Positions 6,431 to 13,814 of a stretch of 13,930 bases of DNA are shown here, piece by piece. The stretch comes from Anaerobacillus sp. (GTDB taxonomy: Bacteria > Bacillota > Bacilli > Bacillales > Anaerobacillaceae). Both the position numbers and the translations under genes were made by a program. The stretch lies in the NCBI GenBank assembly GCA_007118195.1, contig SKSA01000280.1, forward strand, positions 1 to 13,930. Direction: 5' to 3'. The stretch's first letter is position 1. Each line of letters begins with the position of its first letter. Below the pieces are notes generated by a model. It was not told the DNA's origin, made no database searches, and worked only from the letters and a program-made list of their open reading frames with translations.

Positions 6431-7618
6431 ATGTCAAAAATTATGGCGATTAATGCGGGGAGCTCGTCATTAAAGTTTCAGCTTCTAGATATGCCAACTG
6501 AAACTGTTTTAACAAAAGGAATTGTGGAAAGAATTGGTTTAGGAAATGGTATTTTTCAAATTGAGGTGAAAGGTGAAAAACAAAAGGAAACACTCGAAAT
6601 CGCTGATCATTCTCAAGCTGTTAAAATATTGTTAGATAAGTTAACAGGGTTAGGTATTATCGCTTCTTTAGATGAAATAGAAGGAATTGGTCATCGTGTT
6701 GTTCACGGTGGTGAAAAGTTTAATGATTCTGTTTTAATTACTGATGAAGTATTAAAAGGAATTGAAGAAGTATCTGAATTAGCGCCGCTTCATAATCCTG
6801 CAAACATTGTAGGAATTCAATCGTTTATGGATGTACTTCCAAACGTTCCTGCTGTAGCCGTTTTTGACACAGCATTTCATCAAACGATGCCAGAGCAATC
6901 TTTTTTATACAGCTTACCTTATGAGTATTATGAAGAATTTGGAATTCGTAAATATGGCTTCCACGGAACGTCGCATAAATATGTGAGTGAACGTGCAGCC
7001 GAACTTTTAGGCAGACCAGTTGAACAACTTCGATTAATTTCTTGTCACCTTGGTAATGGTGCGAGTATAGCTGCAATTGAAGGCGGCAGATCTATTGATA
7101 CATCAATGGGCTTTACGCCACTAGCAGGCGTAACAATGGGAACACGCTCTGGGAACATCGATCCAGCTTTAATTCCTTACATTATGGATAAAACTGAGCA
7201 ATCTGCAACAGAAGTATTAGATGTTTTAAATAAAAAGAGTGGAATGTTGGCTTTATCTGGCTTCTCAAGTGATTTACGTGATATTGAACAACAGGCTGAA
7301 GAAGGAAATGAAAGAGCTGAATTAGCATTAGAAGTATTTACTTCTCGTATTCATAAATACGTTGGTTCATATGCAGCTCGAATGCATGGGGTTGACGCAG
7401 TTATTTTCACTGCAGGTATTGGTGAAAATAGTGATGTTATTCGCGCTCGTGTGTTGAAAGGGTTAGAATTTATGGGGATTTATTGGGACCCATCATTAAA
7501 CCAAGTAAGAGGAAAAGAGGCTTTCTTAAATTATCCTCACTCTCCAGTAAAAGTTATCATCATTCCTACGAATGAAGAAGTAATGATTGCAAGAGATACT
7601 GTACGTTTAACCAAATAA
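6431..7618 (+). CDS. ackA: Acetate kinase
   Basis: AckA interconverts acetyl phosphate + ADP and acetate + ATP in the cytoplasm; with phosphotransacetylase it drives overflow acetate production. The 395-residue protein carries the N-terminal NAGSSSLKF signature (8-16), [10 protein letters not shown] (173-182), the HLGNGAS phosphate-binding segment and the C-terminal AGIGENS adenosine-binding segment. Arg89, Asp146, His178 and Arg239 each sit two positions before the catalytic Arg91, Asp148, His180 and Arg241 of the Methanosarcina enzyme, so the active site is intact. AAAGGAG lies 9 nt upstream of the ATG. It has its own promoter and a strong terminator. CcpA activates ackA in B. subtilis; I saw no good cre here. 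Confidence 0.97.
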   Translation: MSKIMAINAGSSSLKFQLLDMPTETVLTKGIVERIGLGNGIFQIEVKGEKQKETLEIADHSQAVKILLDKLTGLGIIASLDEIEGIGHRVVHGGEKFNDSVLITDEVLKGIEEVSELAPLHNPANIVGIQSFMDVLPNVPAVAVFDTAFHQTMPEQSFLYSLPYEYYEEFGIRKYGFHGTSHKYVSERAAELLGRPVEQLRLISCHLGNGASIAAIEGGRSIDTSMGFTPLAGVTMGTRSGNIDPALIPYIMDKTEQSATEVLDVLNKKSGMLALSGFSSDLRDIEQQAEEGNERAELALEVFTSRIHKYVGSYAARMHGVDAVIFTAGIGENSDVIRARVLKGLEFMGIYWDPSLNQVRGKEAFLNYPHSPVKVIIIPTNEEVMIARDTVRLTK

Positions 7619-7623
7619 CAAGT

Positions 7624-7658
7624 AAAGCACCTACTCCCCACCTAGTAGGTGCTTTTTT
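7624..7658. terminator. Rho-independent terminator after ackA
   Basis: AAAGCACCTACT (7624-7635) and AGTAGGTGCTTT (7644-7655) form a perfect 12-bp stem with an 8-nt loop, followed by more T residues to 7658. It starts 5 nt after the ackA stop. Confidence 0.9.
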
Positions 7659-7739
7659 CTGAAAGTTAGCAGGAATATCTCCATCTAGTGATGAATACTT
7701 AGCATTAATATACAATTTTAACGAGGGAGTGACTTGTGT

Positions 7740-8591
7740 GTGGGTCTAATTGGTAGAAAAAAGACTGTTTGGGAGGAAATTGAACAGTGGGAGCAGTCTT
7801 ATTTTATTGGTGGTGAATTGAACGGTTATTATTCGTTAGAAGCTAGTTTAAATAAAATAATAGAGACGTGGCGACCTGACGCGCAAAAAAAATTACTTCA
7901 AATCGTTGATAGTATTATTTTTCATACGCATGCGATCGCTCAAAATAGCACATATGATAAAGAAACGACTGCCAAAGTTTTAAACCTTGGAAGAGTGTTT
8001 GAGTCTAATATCGAAAATGTATCAGATATGAAACGGTTAACGATTGACCAACTTCGCTATATATGTCATCAGCAGTTAGCTAAGCAAAGGCTCATTTCAT
8101 TGACCCAAGGTGGTGTCACTGGTTTTGGTGGAGTCTTTTTTGTAGCACTTGATTTGCCGTTAATGTTGACCATAAATATGCGAACAATTCACTTAACAGC
8201 CTTGACTTATGGTTATGATTTAAATAAACCATATGAATTAATGCTAGCTTTAAAAGTTTTTCACGTAGCAACATTACCAAAAACGATGCAAAAAGAAGGC
8301 TGGAAACAGCTTTTACAAGAAATTGATTCTATTGAAGATGAATGGTTAGTATTCGATGAGGAAAATATTGAAAAATATACAGTGTGGCTTCAACAACCGA
8401 TTAAGCAGCTTGCCAAAGGAATGGCGTTACTTTTCCTAAAAAAGAAACTAATCTACGGTTTGCCTATTGTTAGTGTAACAGTAGGGGCATCCTCAAATTA
8501 TTTTTTAGCAAAACAAGTATCTGAAATTGCGCATCACTTTTATGAAAAGCGTTATTTACTAGAAGAAATGAAAAGCAATTCCCTTCAATAA
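7740..8591 (+). CDS. EcsC-family protein
   Basis: This 283-residue protein belongs to the EcsC family, named for the third gene of the ecs transporter operon; its molecular function is unknown. Visible features are an N-terminal helical region, the family core LTQGGVTGFGGVFFVALDLP (about 121-140) with its hydrophobic glycine-rich stretch, a helical TINMRTIHLTALTYGYDL segment, and a C-terminal hydrophobic VTVGASSNYFLAKQVSEIAHHFYEKR region that suggests membrane contact. The frame is open from a TTG at 7734, but GAGGGAG at 7723-7729 is only 4 nt from it; the GTG at 7740 has 10 nt spacing and is preferred. It lies in the ackA-argG interval, not next to ecsAB. Confidence 0.85.
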   Translation: MGLIGRKKTVWEEIEQWEQSYFIGGELNGYYSLEASLNKIIETWRPDAQKKLLQIVDSIIFHTHAIAQNSTYDKETTAKVLNLGRVFESNIENVSDMKRLTIDQLRYICHQQLAKQRLISLTQGGVTGFGGVFFVALDLPLMLTINMRTIHLTALTYGYDLNKPYELMLALKVFHVATLPKTMQKEGWKQLLQEIDSIEDEWLVFDEENIEKYTVWLQQPIKQLAKGMALLFLKKKLIYGLPIVSVTVGASSNYFLAKQVSEIAHHFYEKRYLLEEMKSNSLQ

Positions 8592-8639
8592 ATTTAAAAG
8601 ATGATGTAGAATAAAGTTACATATTGGGGGTGCTTTAGT

Positions 8640-8951
8640 TTGTATCGATTCGAATTTAATCAACGTTTAGGAATAGAGATTCCTGATTTGCAAAAAGATT
8701 GGCATCACTACGATAAGGTTACACAAGAAAAAATATTAACGGAATGGGAAGATATAAGAGGCAATATTCCTGATCGGGTAAGAGAATTAGAACAAGAAAT
8801 TAATCGGAAACAAGCCTTATTAAACATCGAACCTGATTTTAAGAAATCGTGTGATTTAAATCGTGAAATATCAGAACTTGCCTCAACGATTAATGATCTT
8901 TGGTTATGGTTCCGTTCTCATGGAGAAATAAGTGGGAAAGCCCATCATTAA
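8640..8951 (+). CDS. Uncharacterised 103-residue charged, helical protein
   Basis: I do not recognise this family. The TTG start at 8640 follows GGGGGTG (8626-8632) at 7 nt, a good site, and no alternative start lies nearby. The protein is soluble-looking, rich in Glu, Lys, Arg, Asn and Trp, with a likely amphipathic or coiled-coil helix across about residues 45-90 (VRELEQEINRKQALL and LNREISELASTINDLWLWF). There is no signal peptide or membrane segment. It begins 48 nt after the EcsC-family gene in the same direction, so the two may share a transcript. Codon use looks like its neighbours. Confidence 0.7.
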   Translation: MYRFEFNQRLGIEIPDLQKDWHHYDKVTQEKILTEWEDIRGNIPDRVRELEQEINRKQALLNIEPDFKKSCDLNREISELASTINDLWLWFRSHGEISGKAHH

Positions 8952-9030
8952 TTCACAATTCGAAATTTATAATTAGGTGCTATAATTTATACTTTTCAAT
9001 GGAATTCATTTGAAGTTTTAAAGGTTTACT

Positions 9031-9062
9031 ATTTAAGAGGAAGGGGATGCATCCTTTTAAAT
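9031..9062. repeat. Inverted repeat downstream of the 103-residue gene
   Basis: ATTTAAGAGGA (9031-9041) pairs with TCCTTTTAAAT (9052-9062), 11 bp with one wobble; the palindrome GGATGCATCC lies inside, giving an alternative fold. There is no T run, so it is not a standard terminator. Confidence 0.45.
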
Positions 9063-9072
9063 GCTTGAAATA

Positions 9073-9109
9073 ATTGTTAATTTTAAATTTTAAATTTAAA
9101 ATTAATAAT
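9073..9109. repeat. AT-only palindrome between two genes
   Basis: TTAATTTTAAATT (9077-9089) and AATTTAAAATTAA (9093-9105) are perfect inverted copies around TTA, and the symmetry continues outward to 9073 and 9109 with one wobble. The 29-bp core contains only A and T. It lies about 60 bp before the start of the hydrolase gene. Confidence 0.6.
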
Positions 9110-9168
9110 ACATTAACCGCCCTTCAATTGCTTACTCTATATGGTAGGAAATGATGAGGGGTTTTTTT

Positions 9169-9996
9169 ATGGAAAAAAATTATATTCAAATAGATGGTTC
9201 AAATATTTATTATGAGGATAGTGGGGGCAGCAAAGAAGTGCTTGTTTGTATTCATGGTTTTATTAGCTCTTCATGGTGTTGGCATCCGATAATTAATAGG
9301 TTAAAAAAACGATTTCGGATCATCGCTTTCGATCTACCAGGGTTTGGAAAAACGGTCACTCACCCCGATTATGAGTATACGTTAGCCAACTATGGATTAA
9401 CGACGTTAGCAGTTATTGAGAAATTGCAATTAAAAAAAGTTCATTTAGTAGGTCATTCATTAGGGGGACAAATTGCGCTACAAGCTGCAAAAATACAGCC
9501 AAGTGTATTTGATAAACTATTTTTGATTGCAGCATCAGCCAAACGAAATCGACCGTTTTGGCTAGCTAGGCTTTTATGTTATCTCCCTTATATGGATGAA
9601 GCAGCTTATCGGTTTTATTTTCAAGATAAAATGGTTGATGTTGGAATAGCTAAAGTTTTGTCAGGCGGTATGGGGTTAGAGGAAGAAGTTATAAAACCTT
9701 ATATTGATATGTGTAAAAAAAGAGAAGTGGTTAAAGCTGTATTAAAGTTAGGAAAAGATCGAGAAGATGACATGAAAGAAGAGCAACTAAAAACAATCCC
9801 TCATGAAACCTATTTACTGTGGGGAAGAGAAGATCAAGTTGTCACTCTAAAAGAAGGTGAATTCTTAAATGCTTCATTGAAAAATTCGACGTTAGCAATT
9901 ATTGAACATTGTGGACATTTACCAATGGAGGAGCATACGATAACAGTGTTACATCATCTTTATTCATTTTTTTGTCCGAATTTCTCGAATGTGTGA
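9169..9996 (+). CDS. Alpha/beta hydrolase
   Basis: This 275-residue cytoplasmic protein has a complete alpha/beta-hydrolase pattern: the oxyanion HG pair in VCIHGF (26-31), the DLPGFGKT turn (55-62), the nucleophile elbow GHSLGG with Ser97, Asp222 in LWGREDQVV, and His250 in CGHLPMEEH. A lid region spans about 125-205. The substrate cannot be inferred; esterases, lipases and C-C hydrolases share this layout. The frame is open from the ATG at 9151, but the ATG at 9169 is chosen because GAGGGG (9156-9161) lies 7 nt before it, whereas 9151 lacks a properly spaced site. It stands between two structured intergenic regions and is probably expressed alone. Confidence 0.88.
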   Translation: MEKNYIQIDGSNIYYEDSGGSKEVLVCIHGFISSSWCWHPIINRLKKRFRIIAFDLPGFGKTVTHPDYEYTLANYGLTTLAVIEKLQLKKVHLVGHSLGGQIALQAAKIQPSVFDKLFLIAASAKRNRPFWLARLLCYLPYMDEAAYRFYFQDKMVDVGIAKVLSGGMGLEEEVIKPYIDMCKKREVVKAVLKLGKDREDDMKEEQLKTIPHETYLLWGREDQVVTLKEGEFLNASLKNSTLAIIEHCGHLPMEEHTITVLHHLYSFFCPNFSNV

Positions 9997-10004
9997 GGAA
10001 ATTA

Positions 10005-10034
10005 ATTCATAAATATTTATATTTTTTTATGAAT
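10005..10034. promoter_or_regulatory. Candidate ArgR/AhrC operator upstream of argG
   Basis: ATTCATAAA (10005-10013) and TTTATGAAT (10026-10034) form a perfect 9-bp inverted repeat, and TATGAATATGTATTGCA continues on the right. These resemble ARG-box half-sites (TGAAT/ATTCA) bound by the arginine repressor. Another ATTCATAAA lies at 10164-10172, close to the argG start. Spacing is not that of a canonical 18-bp box. Confidence 0.45.
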
Positions 10035-10096
10035 ATGTATTGCAAAAAAAGCAGATTGTTGTTAAAGTAATGATTATAAATTAAGTATCGAAAATT

Positions 10097-10125
10097 AGAG
10101 AGCTTGTAGCAAGTCTCTTTTATTT
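10097..10125 (+). terminator. Short terminator-like hairpin upstream of argG
   Basis: AGAGAGCTTG (10097-10106) pairs with CAAGTCTCT (10110-10118) with one bulged G and a TAG loop, followed by TTTATTT. It could end the hydrolase transcript 100 nt after its stop, or act in the argG leader if transcription starts upstream of it. Confidence 0.5.
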
Positions 10126-10142
10126 AAACTAAAATGTATATT

Positions 10143-10148
10143 TATAAT
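10143..10148 (+). promoter_or_regulatory. Possible -10 element of argG
   Basis: A perfect TATAAT lies 40 bp before the argG ATG, downstream of the terminator-like hairpin and upstream of the ATTCATAAA motif at 10164, a layout fit for repression. No good -35 is found at 17 bp, so the call is tentative; a second A/T-rich candidate, TATAAA, lies at 10075-10080. Confidence 0.3.
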
Positions 10149-10187
10149 TTTAATGGTATCAATATTCATAAAATGGAGGAATGAGAA

Positions 10188-11396
10188 ATGAGTAAAAAGA
10201 AAGTTGTATTAGCATATTCAGGTGGATTAGACACTTCAGTCGCGATAAAATGGTTAAGTGATAAAGGTTATGACGTTATCGCTGTTTGTTTAGATGTTGG
10301 GGAAGGTAAAGATTTACAATTTGTAAAGGAAAAAGCAATAACAGTAGGAGCAAGCCAATCTTACACGATTGATGCGAAAAAAGAATATGCCGAACAGTTC
10401 GTGTTACCAGCATTACAAAGTCATGCGATGTACGAAGGAAAATATCCTCTCGTTTCTGCACTATCACGTCCGTTGATTTCAAAAAAATTAGTTGAAATCG
10501 CCAACCAAGTCGGTGCAGTAGCCGTTGCTCACGGGTGTACTGGTAAAGGAAATGACCAAGTCCGATTTGAAGTAGCTATTCAATCTTTAAATCCTGACCT
10601 TGAAGTTTTAGCTCCTGTTCGTGAGTGGGCTTGGAGTCGTGATGAGGAAATTGAATATGCAAAAAAACATAATATCCCAATTCCAGTTAATTTAGATAAT
10701 CCATATTCTGTCGATCAAAATCTTTGGGGCAGAAGTAATGAATGTGGTATTTTAGAAGACCCTTGGGCTACACCACCTGAAGGAGCTTATGAACTAACTG
10801 CACCTTTAGAACAAACACCAGACGAAGCGGAGTATATTGAAATTGGCTTTGAACAAGGTGTACCGAAAACATTAAACGGAAAAGCATTTGAGCTTGAACA
10901 ATTAATTTTAGAGTTGAATTTCGTTGCCGGGAAGCATGGTGTAGGCCGAATTGATCACGTTGAAAACCGTTTAGTTGGAATTAAATCACGTGAAGTTTAT
11001 GAGTGTCCAGGTGCTGTAACGCTACTAAAAGCACATAAAGAGTTAGAAGATTTAACATTAACGAAAGAAGTAGCTCATTTTAAACCGGTGATTGAAAAGA
11101 AGATTACAGAAATGATTTATGACGGACTTTGGTTCTCTCCGTTAATGCCGGCAATTCAAGCGTTTTTACAAGAAACACAAAAAACGGTCACTGGAACTGT
11201 ACGTGTAAAATTATTTAAAGGTCATGCGATTGTTGAAGGACGTAAATCAGAGTTTTCATTATATGATGAAAAGCTTGCAACGTATACAACAGAAGATGAA
11301 TTTGACCATAGTGCTGCTGTTGGCTTTATTAAGCTTTGGGGCTTACCGACAAAAGTTCATAGCATGGTAACGAAGAAGGGAGTAAATCAACAGTGA
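10188..11396 (+). CDS. argG: Argininosuccinate synthase
   Basis: ArgG condenses citrulline and aspartate with ATP cleavage to AMP and pyrophosphate, giving argininosuccinate, the penultimate arginine intermediate. The 402-residue length is typical. The N-terminal ATP-pyrophosphatase loop AYSGGLDTS (9-17) is intact, followed by the conserved [14 protein letters not shown] segment (about 115-128), and [23 protein letters not shown] in the synthetase domain. GGAGGA (10175-10180) sits 7 nt before the ATG. Its stop TGA overlaps the GTG start of argH, so both are translated from one message. ATTCATA-type motifs upstream fit arginine repression by AhrC/ArgR. Confidence 0.97.
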   Translation: MSKKKVVLAYSGGLDTSVAIKWLSDKGYDVIAVCLDVGEGKDLQFVKEKAITVGASQSYTIDAKKEYAEQFVLPALQSHAMYEGKYPLVSALSRPLISKKLVEIANQVGAVAVAHGCTGKGNDQVRFEVAIQSLNPDLEVLAPVREWAWSRDEEIEYAKKHNIPIPVNLDNPYSVDQNLWGRSNECGILEDPWATPPEGAYELTAPLEQTPDEAEYIEIGFEQGVPKTLNGKAFELEQLILELNFVAGKHGVGRIDHVENRLVGIKSREVYECPGAVTLLKAHKELEDLTLTKEVAHFKPVIEKKITEMIYDGLWFSPLMPAIQAFLQETQKTVTGTVRVKLFKGHAIVEGRKSEFSLYDEKLATYTTEDEFDHSAAVGFIKLWGLPTKVHSMVTKKGVNQQ

Positions 11397-12778
11397 CATC
11401 AAAGCTTTGGGGAGGACGTTTTACGAAAAAAGCAGAAGGTTGGGTCGATGCTTTCGGAGCATCGATCGACTTTGATAAACAGTTAGTAAATGAAGATATT
11501 GAAGGTAGTATCGCCCATGTAAAGATGTTAGGTAAGTGTGGAATTGTTTCTAAAGAAGAGGTTGAAAAAATTATCTCAGGACTGAAAGTTGTTAAAGAAA
11601 AAGCGGTAAATGGCGAGTTACAATACAATGTAGAAAATGAAGACATTCATTTAAATATCGAAAAATTTCTGATTGATGAAATTGGTGAAGTTGGTGGGAA
11701 GCTACACACAGGAAGAAGTAGGAATGACCAAGTAGCGACTGATATGCATCTTTACTTAAGAAATGAAGTGAAAGAAATCATCGTTTCGATTAAGCATCTT
11801 CAAGAAGCGATCCTTGAACAAAGTAAACAGCACGTCGAAACGATTATTCCGGGCTATACACACTTGCAGCGAGCGCAACCAGTGTCTTTTGCCCACCACT
11901 TAATGACGTATTTCTGGATGTTAGAGCGTGATTTCGGGCGTTATGAAGATAGTTTAAAGCGGATTAACATCTCTCCACTTGGAGCAGGTGCATTGGCAGG
12001 AACTACATTTCCAATTGACCGCGAATACACTGCAGAATTATTAGGTTTTGATGGGATCTATGAAAATAGTATGGACGCAGTAAGCGATCGTGATTTTATC
12101 GTGGAATTTTTAAGTAACTCTTCGGTATTAATGATGCACTTATCTAGGCTTTGTGAGGAACTGATCCTGTGGTCTAGTCAAGAATTTCAATTTGTGGAAA
12201 TTGATGATGCATTTGCGACTGGTAGTAGCATTATGCCACAAAAGAAAAATCCTGATATGGCTGAACTAATCCGTGGAAAAACAGGGCGAGTTTACGGTAA
12301 CCTTTTTTCATTACTAACAGTTTTAAAAGGTCTTCCGTTGGCGTATAACAAAGATATGCAAGAAGATAAAGAAGGTATGTTTGATACTGTCCGTACGGTA
12401 AAAGGAAGTTTACAAATTTTTGCAGGTATGATTGAAACATTAAAAGTACTTGGTAGCAATATGGAAAAAGCAACGAATGAAGACTTTTCAAATGCTACTG
12501 AGTTAGCTGACTACCTTGCTTCCAAAGGAATGCCTTTCCGTGCTGCTCATGAAGTCGTCGGAAAACTGGTGCTTTACTCCATTCAAAATGGAAAGTTCTT
12601 ATTAGACTTATCGATGAGTGAGTTTAAAGAAGCGAGTGAACTATTCGAAGAAGATATTTATCAAGTGCTTGAGCCAAAAACTGTAGTAGCTAGAAGAAAC
12701 AGTGCAGGTGGAACAGGTTTTGATCAAGTAAAGGAAGCGTTAAGAAAAGCTGAGAGTCTAATTTCAAAAAAATGCTAA
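11393..12778 (+). CDS. argH: Argininosuccinate lyase
   Basis: ArgH splits argininosuccinate into arginine and fumarate, the last step of arginine synthesis; the family acts as a tetramer with shared active sites. The 461-residue protein begins with the typical KLWGGRF and has the three conserved blocks of the fumarase/aspartase superfamily: HTGRSRNDQ (105-113), [11 protein letters not shown] (153-163) with the conserved His157, and the signature loop [11 protein letters not shown] (277-287) carrying the catalytic serine. The start is GTG at 11393, overlapping the argG stop as GTGA, with AAGGGAG (11376-11382) 10 nt upstream inside argG. It is the last gene of the unit and converges on the stress-protein gene. 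Confidence 0.97.
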   Translation: MTSKLWGGRFTKKAEGWVDAFGASIDFDKQLVNEDIEGSIAHVKMLGKCGIVSKEEVEKIISGLKVVKEKAVNGELQYNVENEDIHLNIEKFLIDEIGEVGGKLHTGRSRNDQVATDMHLYLRNEVKEIIVSIKHLQEAILEQSKQHVETIIPGYTHLQRAQPVSFAHHLMTYFWMLERDFGRYEDSLKRINISPLGAGALAGTTFPIDREYTAELLGFDGIYENSMDAVSDRDFIVEFLSNSSVLMMHLSRLCEELILWSSQEFQFVEIDDAFATGSSIMPQKKNPDMAELIRGKTGRVYGNLFSLLTVLKGLPLAYNKDMQEDKEGMFDTVRTVKGSLQIFAGMIETLKVLGSNMEKATNEDFSNATELADYLASKGMPFRAAHEVVGKLVLYSIQNGKFLLDLSMSEFKEASELFEEDIYQVLEPKTVVARRNSAGGTGFDQVKEALRKAESLISKKC

Positions 12779-12840
12779 TAAGCACTAAATAAGCTAAGGA
12801 AATGTGTAGAGACGCATATATTTGAGACAAGGAAAAAATA

Positions 12841-12885
12841 AAAAACACCCCTTAATCGTAACAAAACGATTTAGGAGGTGTTTTT
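12841..12885. terminator. Bidirectional terminator between argH and the universal stress gene
   Basis: The arm at 12841-12858 (AAAAACACCCCTTAATCG) pairs with 12867-12885 (ending GGAGGTGTTTTT), with one mismatch, one wobble and one bulge, around an 8-nt loop. A-rich and T-rich flanks (TTTTTCTTTTTC on the plus strand) let it serve both convergent genes. Confidence 0.85.
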
Positions 12886-12891
12886 CTTTTT

Positions 12892-13326
12892 CTAGTTTCT
12901 AACAATTAAAACATCACAATTGGCACTTCTAGCAATATACTCGGAAACACTTCCGATAAGAAGGCGTTCTACAGTGTTTAAACCAGTGGCGCCTGTCACA
13001 ATTAAGTCTACCTCGTATTTTTTGGAAATTTCTTTAGAAATTCTAACTTTTGGTGAGCCGAAATCTAAGACAATTTCTGTTTCAACCCCTGCTTTTTCAA
13101 CTTCTTTTTGATATTCGGTTAGCATATCCTTTGCATATTCCTCTGCACGAGTGACAATGGCACGATCGTATTGTTCAACAGTGGCAAAGCTTCTCGTATC
13201 AACGATATGGGCAATGAAAATTTTCGCATTATCCTTTTTAGCCACTTCAATTGCTTTTTGCAATGCTTTTTTCGCCTCTTTTGATCCATCTACAGCTACA
13301 AGAATTTTAGAATAATTTTTTTCCAT
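12892..13326 (-). CDS. Universal stress protein (UspA family, ATP-binding type)
   Basis: This 144-residue cytoplasmic protein has the single-domain Usp fold: the N-terminal strand KILVAVDGS with Asp13, a helical middle, and the ATP-binding signature G-x2-G-x9-G-S seen as Gly112, Gly115, Gly125 and Ser126 in GATGLNTVERLLIGSVS. Usp proteins bind nucleotides and support survival under stress; the partner is unknown. The frame is open to a GTG at 13335, but that GTG lies inside the GGGGTG ribosome binding site; the ATG at 13326, 8 nt after AGGGG, is the better start. A SigB-like promoter lies just upstream, suiting a stress role. Confidence 0.93.
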   Translation of the reverse strand: MEKNYSKILVAVDGSKEAKKALQKAIEVAKKDNAKIFIAHIVDTRSFATVEQYDRAIVTRAEEYAKDMLTEYQKEVEKAGVETEIVLDFGSPKVRISKEISKKYEVDLIVTGATGLNTVERLLIGSVSEYIARSANCDVLIVRN

Positions 13327-13352
13327 AACCTTCACCCCTCTTACTAATAATC

Positions 13353-13378
13353 ATACCCTTTCTTTCTTTAAGTATAAC
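13353..13378 (-). promoter_or_regulatory. Candidate SigB promoter of the universal stress gene
   Basis: Read on the minus strand, GTTATA (13378-13373) and GGGTAT (13358-13353) are 14 bp apart. The B. subtilis SigB consensus is GTTTAA-N12-15-GGGTAT, so -10 matches 6 of 6 and -35 matches 4 of 6. A start near 13346 gives a leader of about 20 nt that just includes the AGGGGTG site. Confidence 0.5.
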
Positions 13379-13379
13379 A
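13371..13379 (-). promoter_or_regulatory. Alternative extended -10 SigA promoter of the universal stress gene
   Basis: TGTTATACT on the minus strand is an extended -10 (TG-N-TATACT) for the housekeeping sigma factor, overlapping the -35 of the SigB-like site. No good -35 lies 17 bp upstream. If used, it would give a second, upstream start near 13364. Confidence 0.35.
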
Positions 13380-13467
13380 TGAATGATCATCACGAAATTT
13401 TTGATTACCTCATAAAAGGTGAATGTTTGATGAATAATAGGTTTGTAAAAAGGGGGTGACAAGAAAG

Positions 13468-13608
13468 ATGAAGGATCAAAAGTTCGAAAACATTATTTTT
13501 GATGAAGAAGGGGAAGCGATCGTTAGGCAGCAATTGCTAGATTCATACTATGATGGAACGACGGACACTAATAAGAAAAAAGAGAATGACAATCAAGATA
13601 ATAACTAA
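13468..13608 (+). CDS. Small acidic protein of 46 residues, unknown function
   Basis: The ATG at 13468 has an excellent site, AGGGGGTGA (13451-13459), 8 nt upstream, and a terminator follows the stop by 9 nt, so this short frame looks like a true gene. The product begins MKDQKFENIIFDEEGEAIVR, has an acidic core with QQLLDSYYDG, and ends in a low-complexity Lys/Asn/Asp tail. There is no membrane segment or cysteine. I recall an annotated small gene, ytzD, beside argH in B. subtilis and this could be its counterpart, but I cannot confirm similarity. Confidence 0.7.
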   Translation: MKDQKFENIIFDEEGEAIVRQQLLDSYYDGTTDTNKKKENDNQDNN

Positions 13609-13617
13609 CTCACTTTT

Positions 13618-13645
13618 ACCTTGGTAGCATATGCCAAGGTTTTTT
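13618..13645 (+). terminator. Rho-independent terminator after the 46-residue gene
   Basis: ACCTTGG (13618-13624) pairs with CCAAGGT (13634-13640) around a 9-nt loop, followed by five T residues (13641-13645). Confidence 0.8.
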
Positions 13646-13814
13646 ATGTGAAAGTTGGTTGGTTTGTTGGTTAGGAGAAAGTTGGAAAGGGAACACTGAA
13701 ATTTTACATGATATCATTCAAGTATTAATAATAGTAATTGCATATACATAAAGGGTAAAATAAAAATAAACAACTTTGTGTAAAACAAGTCCTTAGCTCG
13801 TTTCAAGAATTTTA
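13646..13814. other. Intergenic stretch with no recognised gene
   Basis: No open frame with a ribosome binding site is seen. It contains a GT-rich run at 13654-13675 with four GG pairs, then A/T-rich sequence up to the second repeat copy. Together with that repeat it makes the gene-free end of the window. Confidence 0.6.

Noticed and set aside
9047..9073. Tiny reading frame (MHPFKCLK) behind a GAGGA sequence
   Set aside because: Eight codons inside an inverted repeat, with poor spacing; most likely chance.
12231..12491. Antisense open frame of 86 codons inside argH
   Set aside because: It lies fully opposite a well-identified enzyme, lacks a good ribosome binding site and its translation looks like a composition artefact. 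The same reasoning removes frames at 1231-1431, 1623-1829, 3551-3733, 4137-4397, 6825-7076, 10276-10482, 11329-11646 (all minus) and 12920-13111 (plus).
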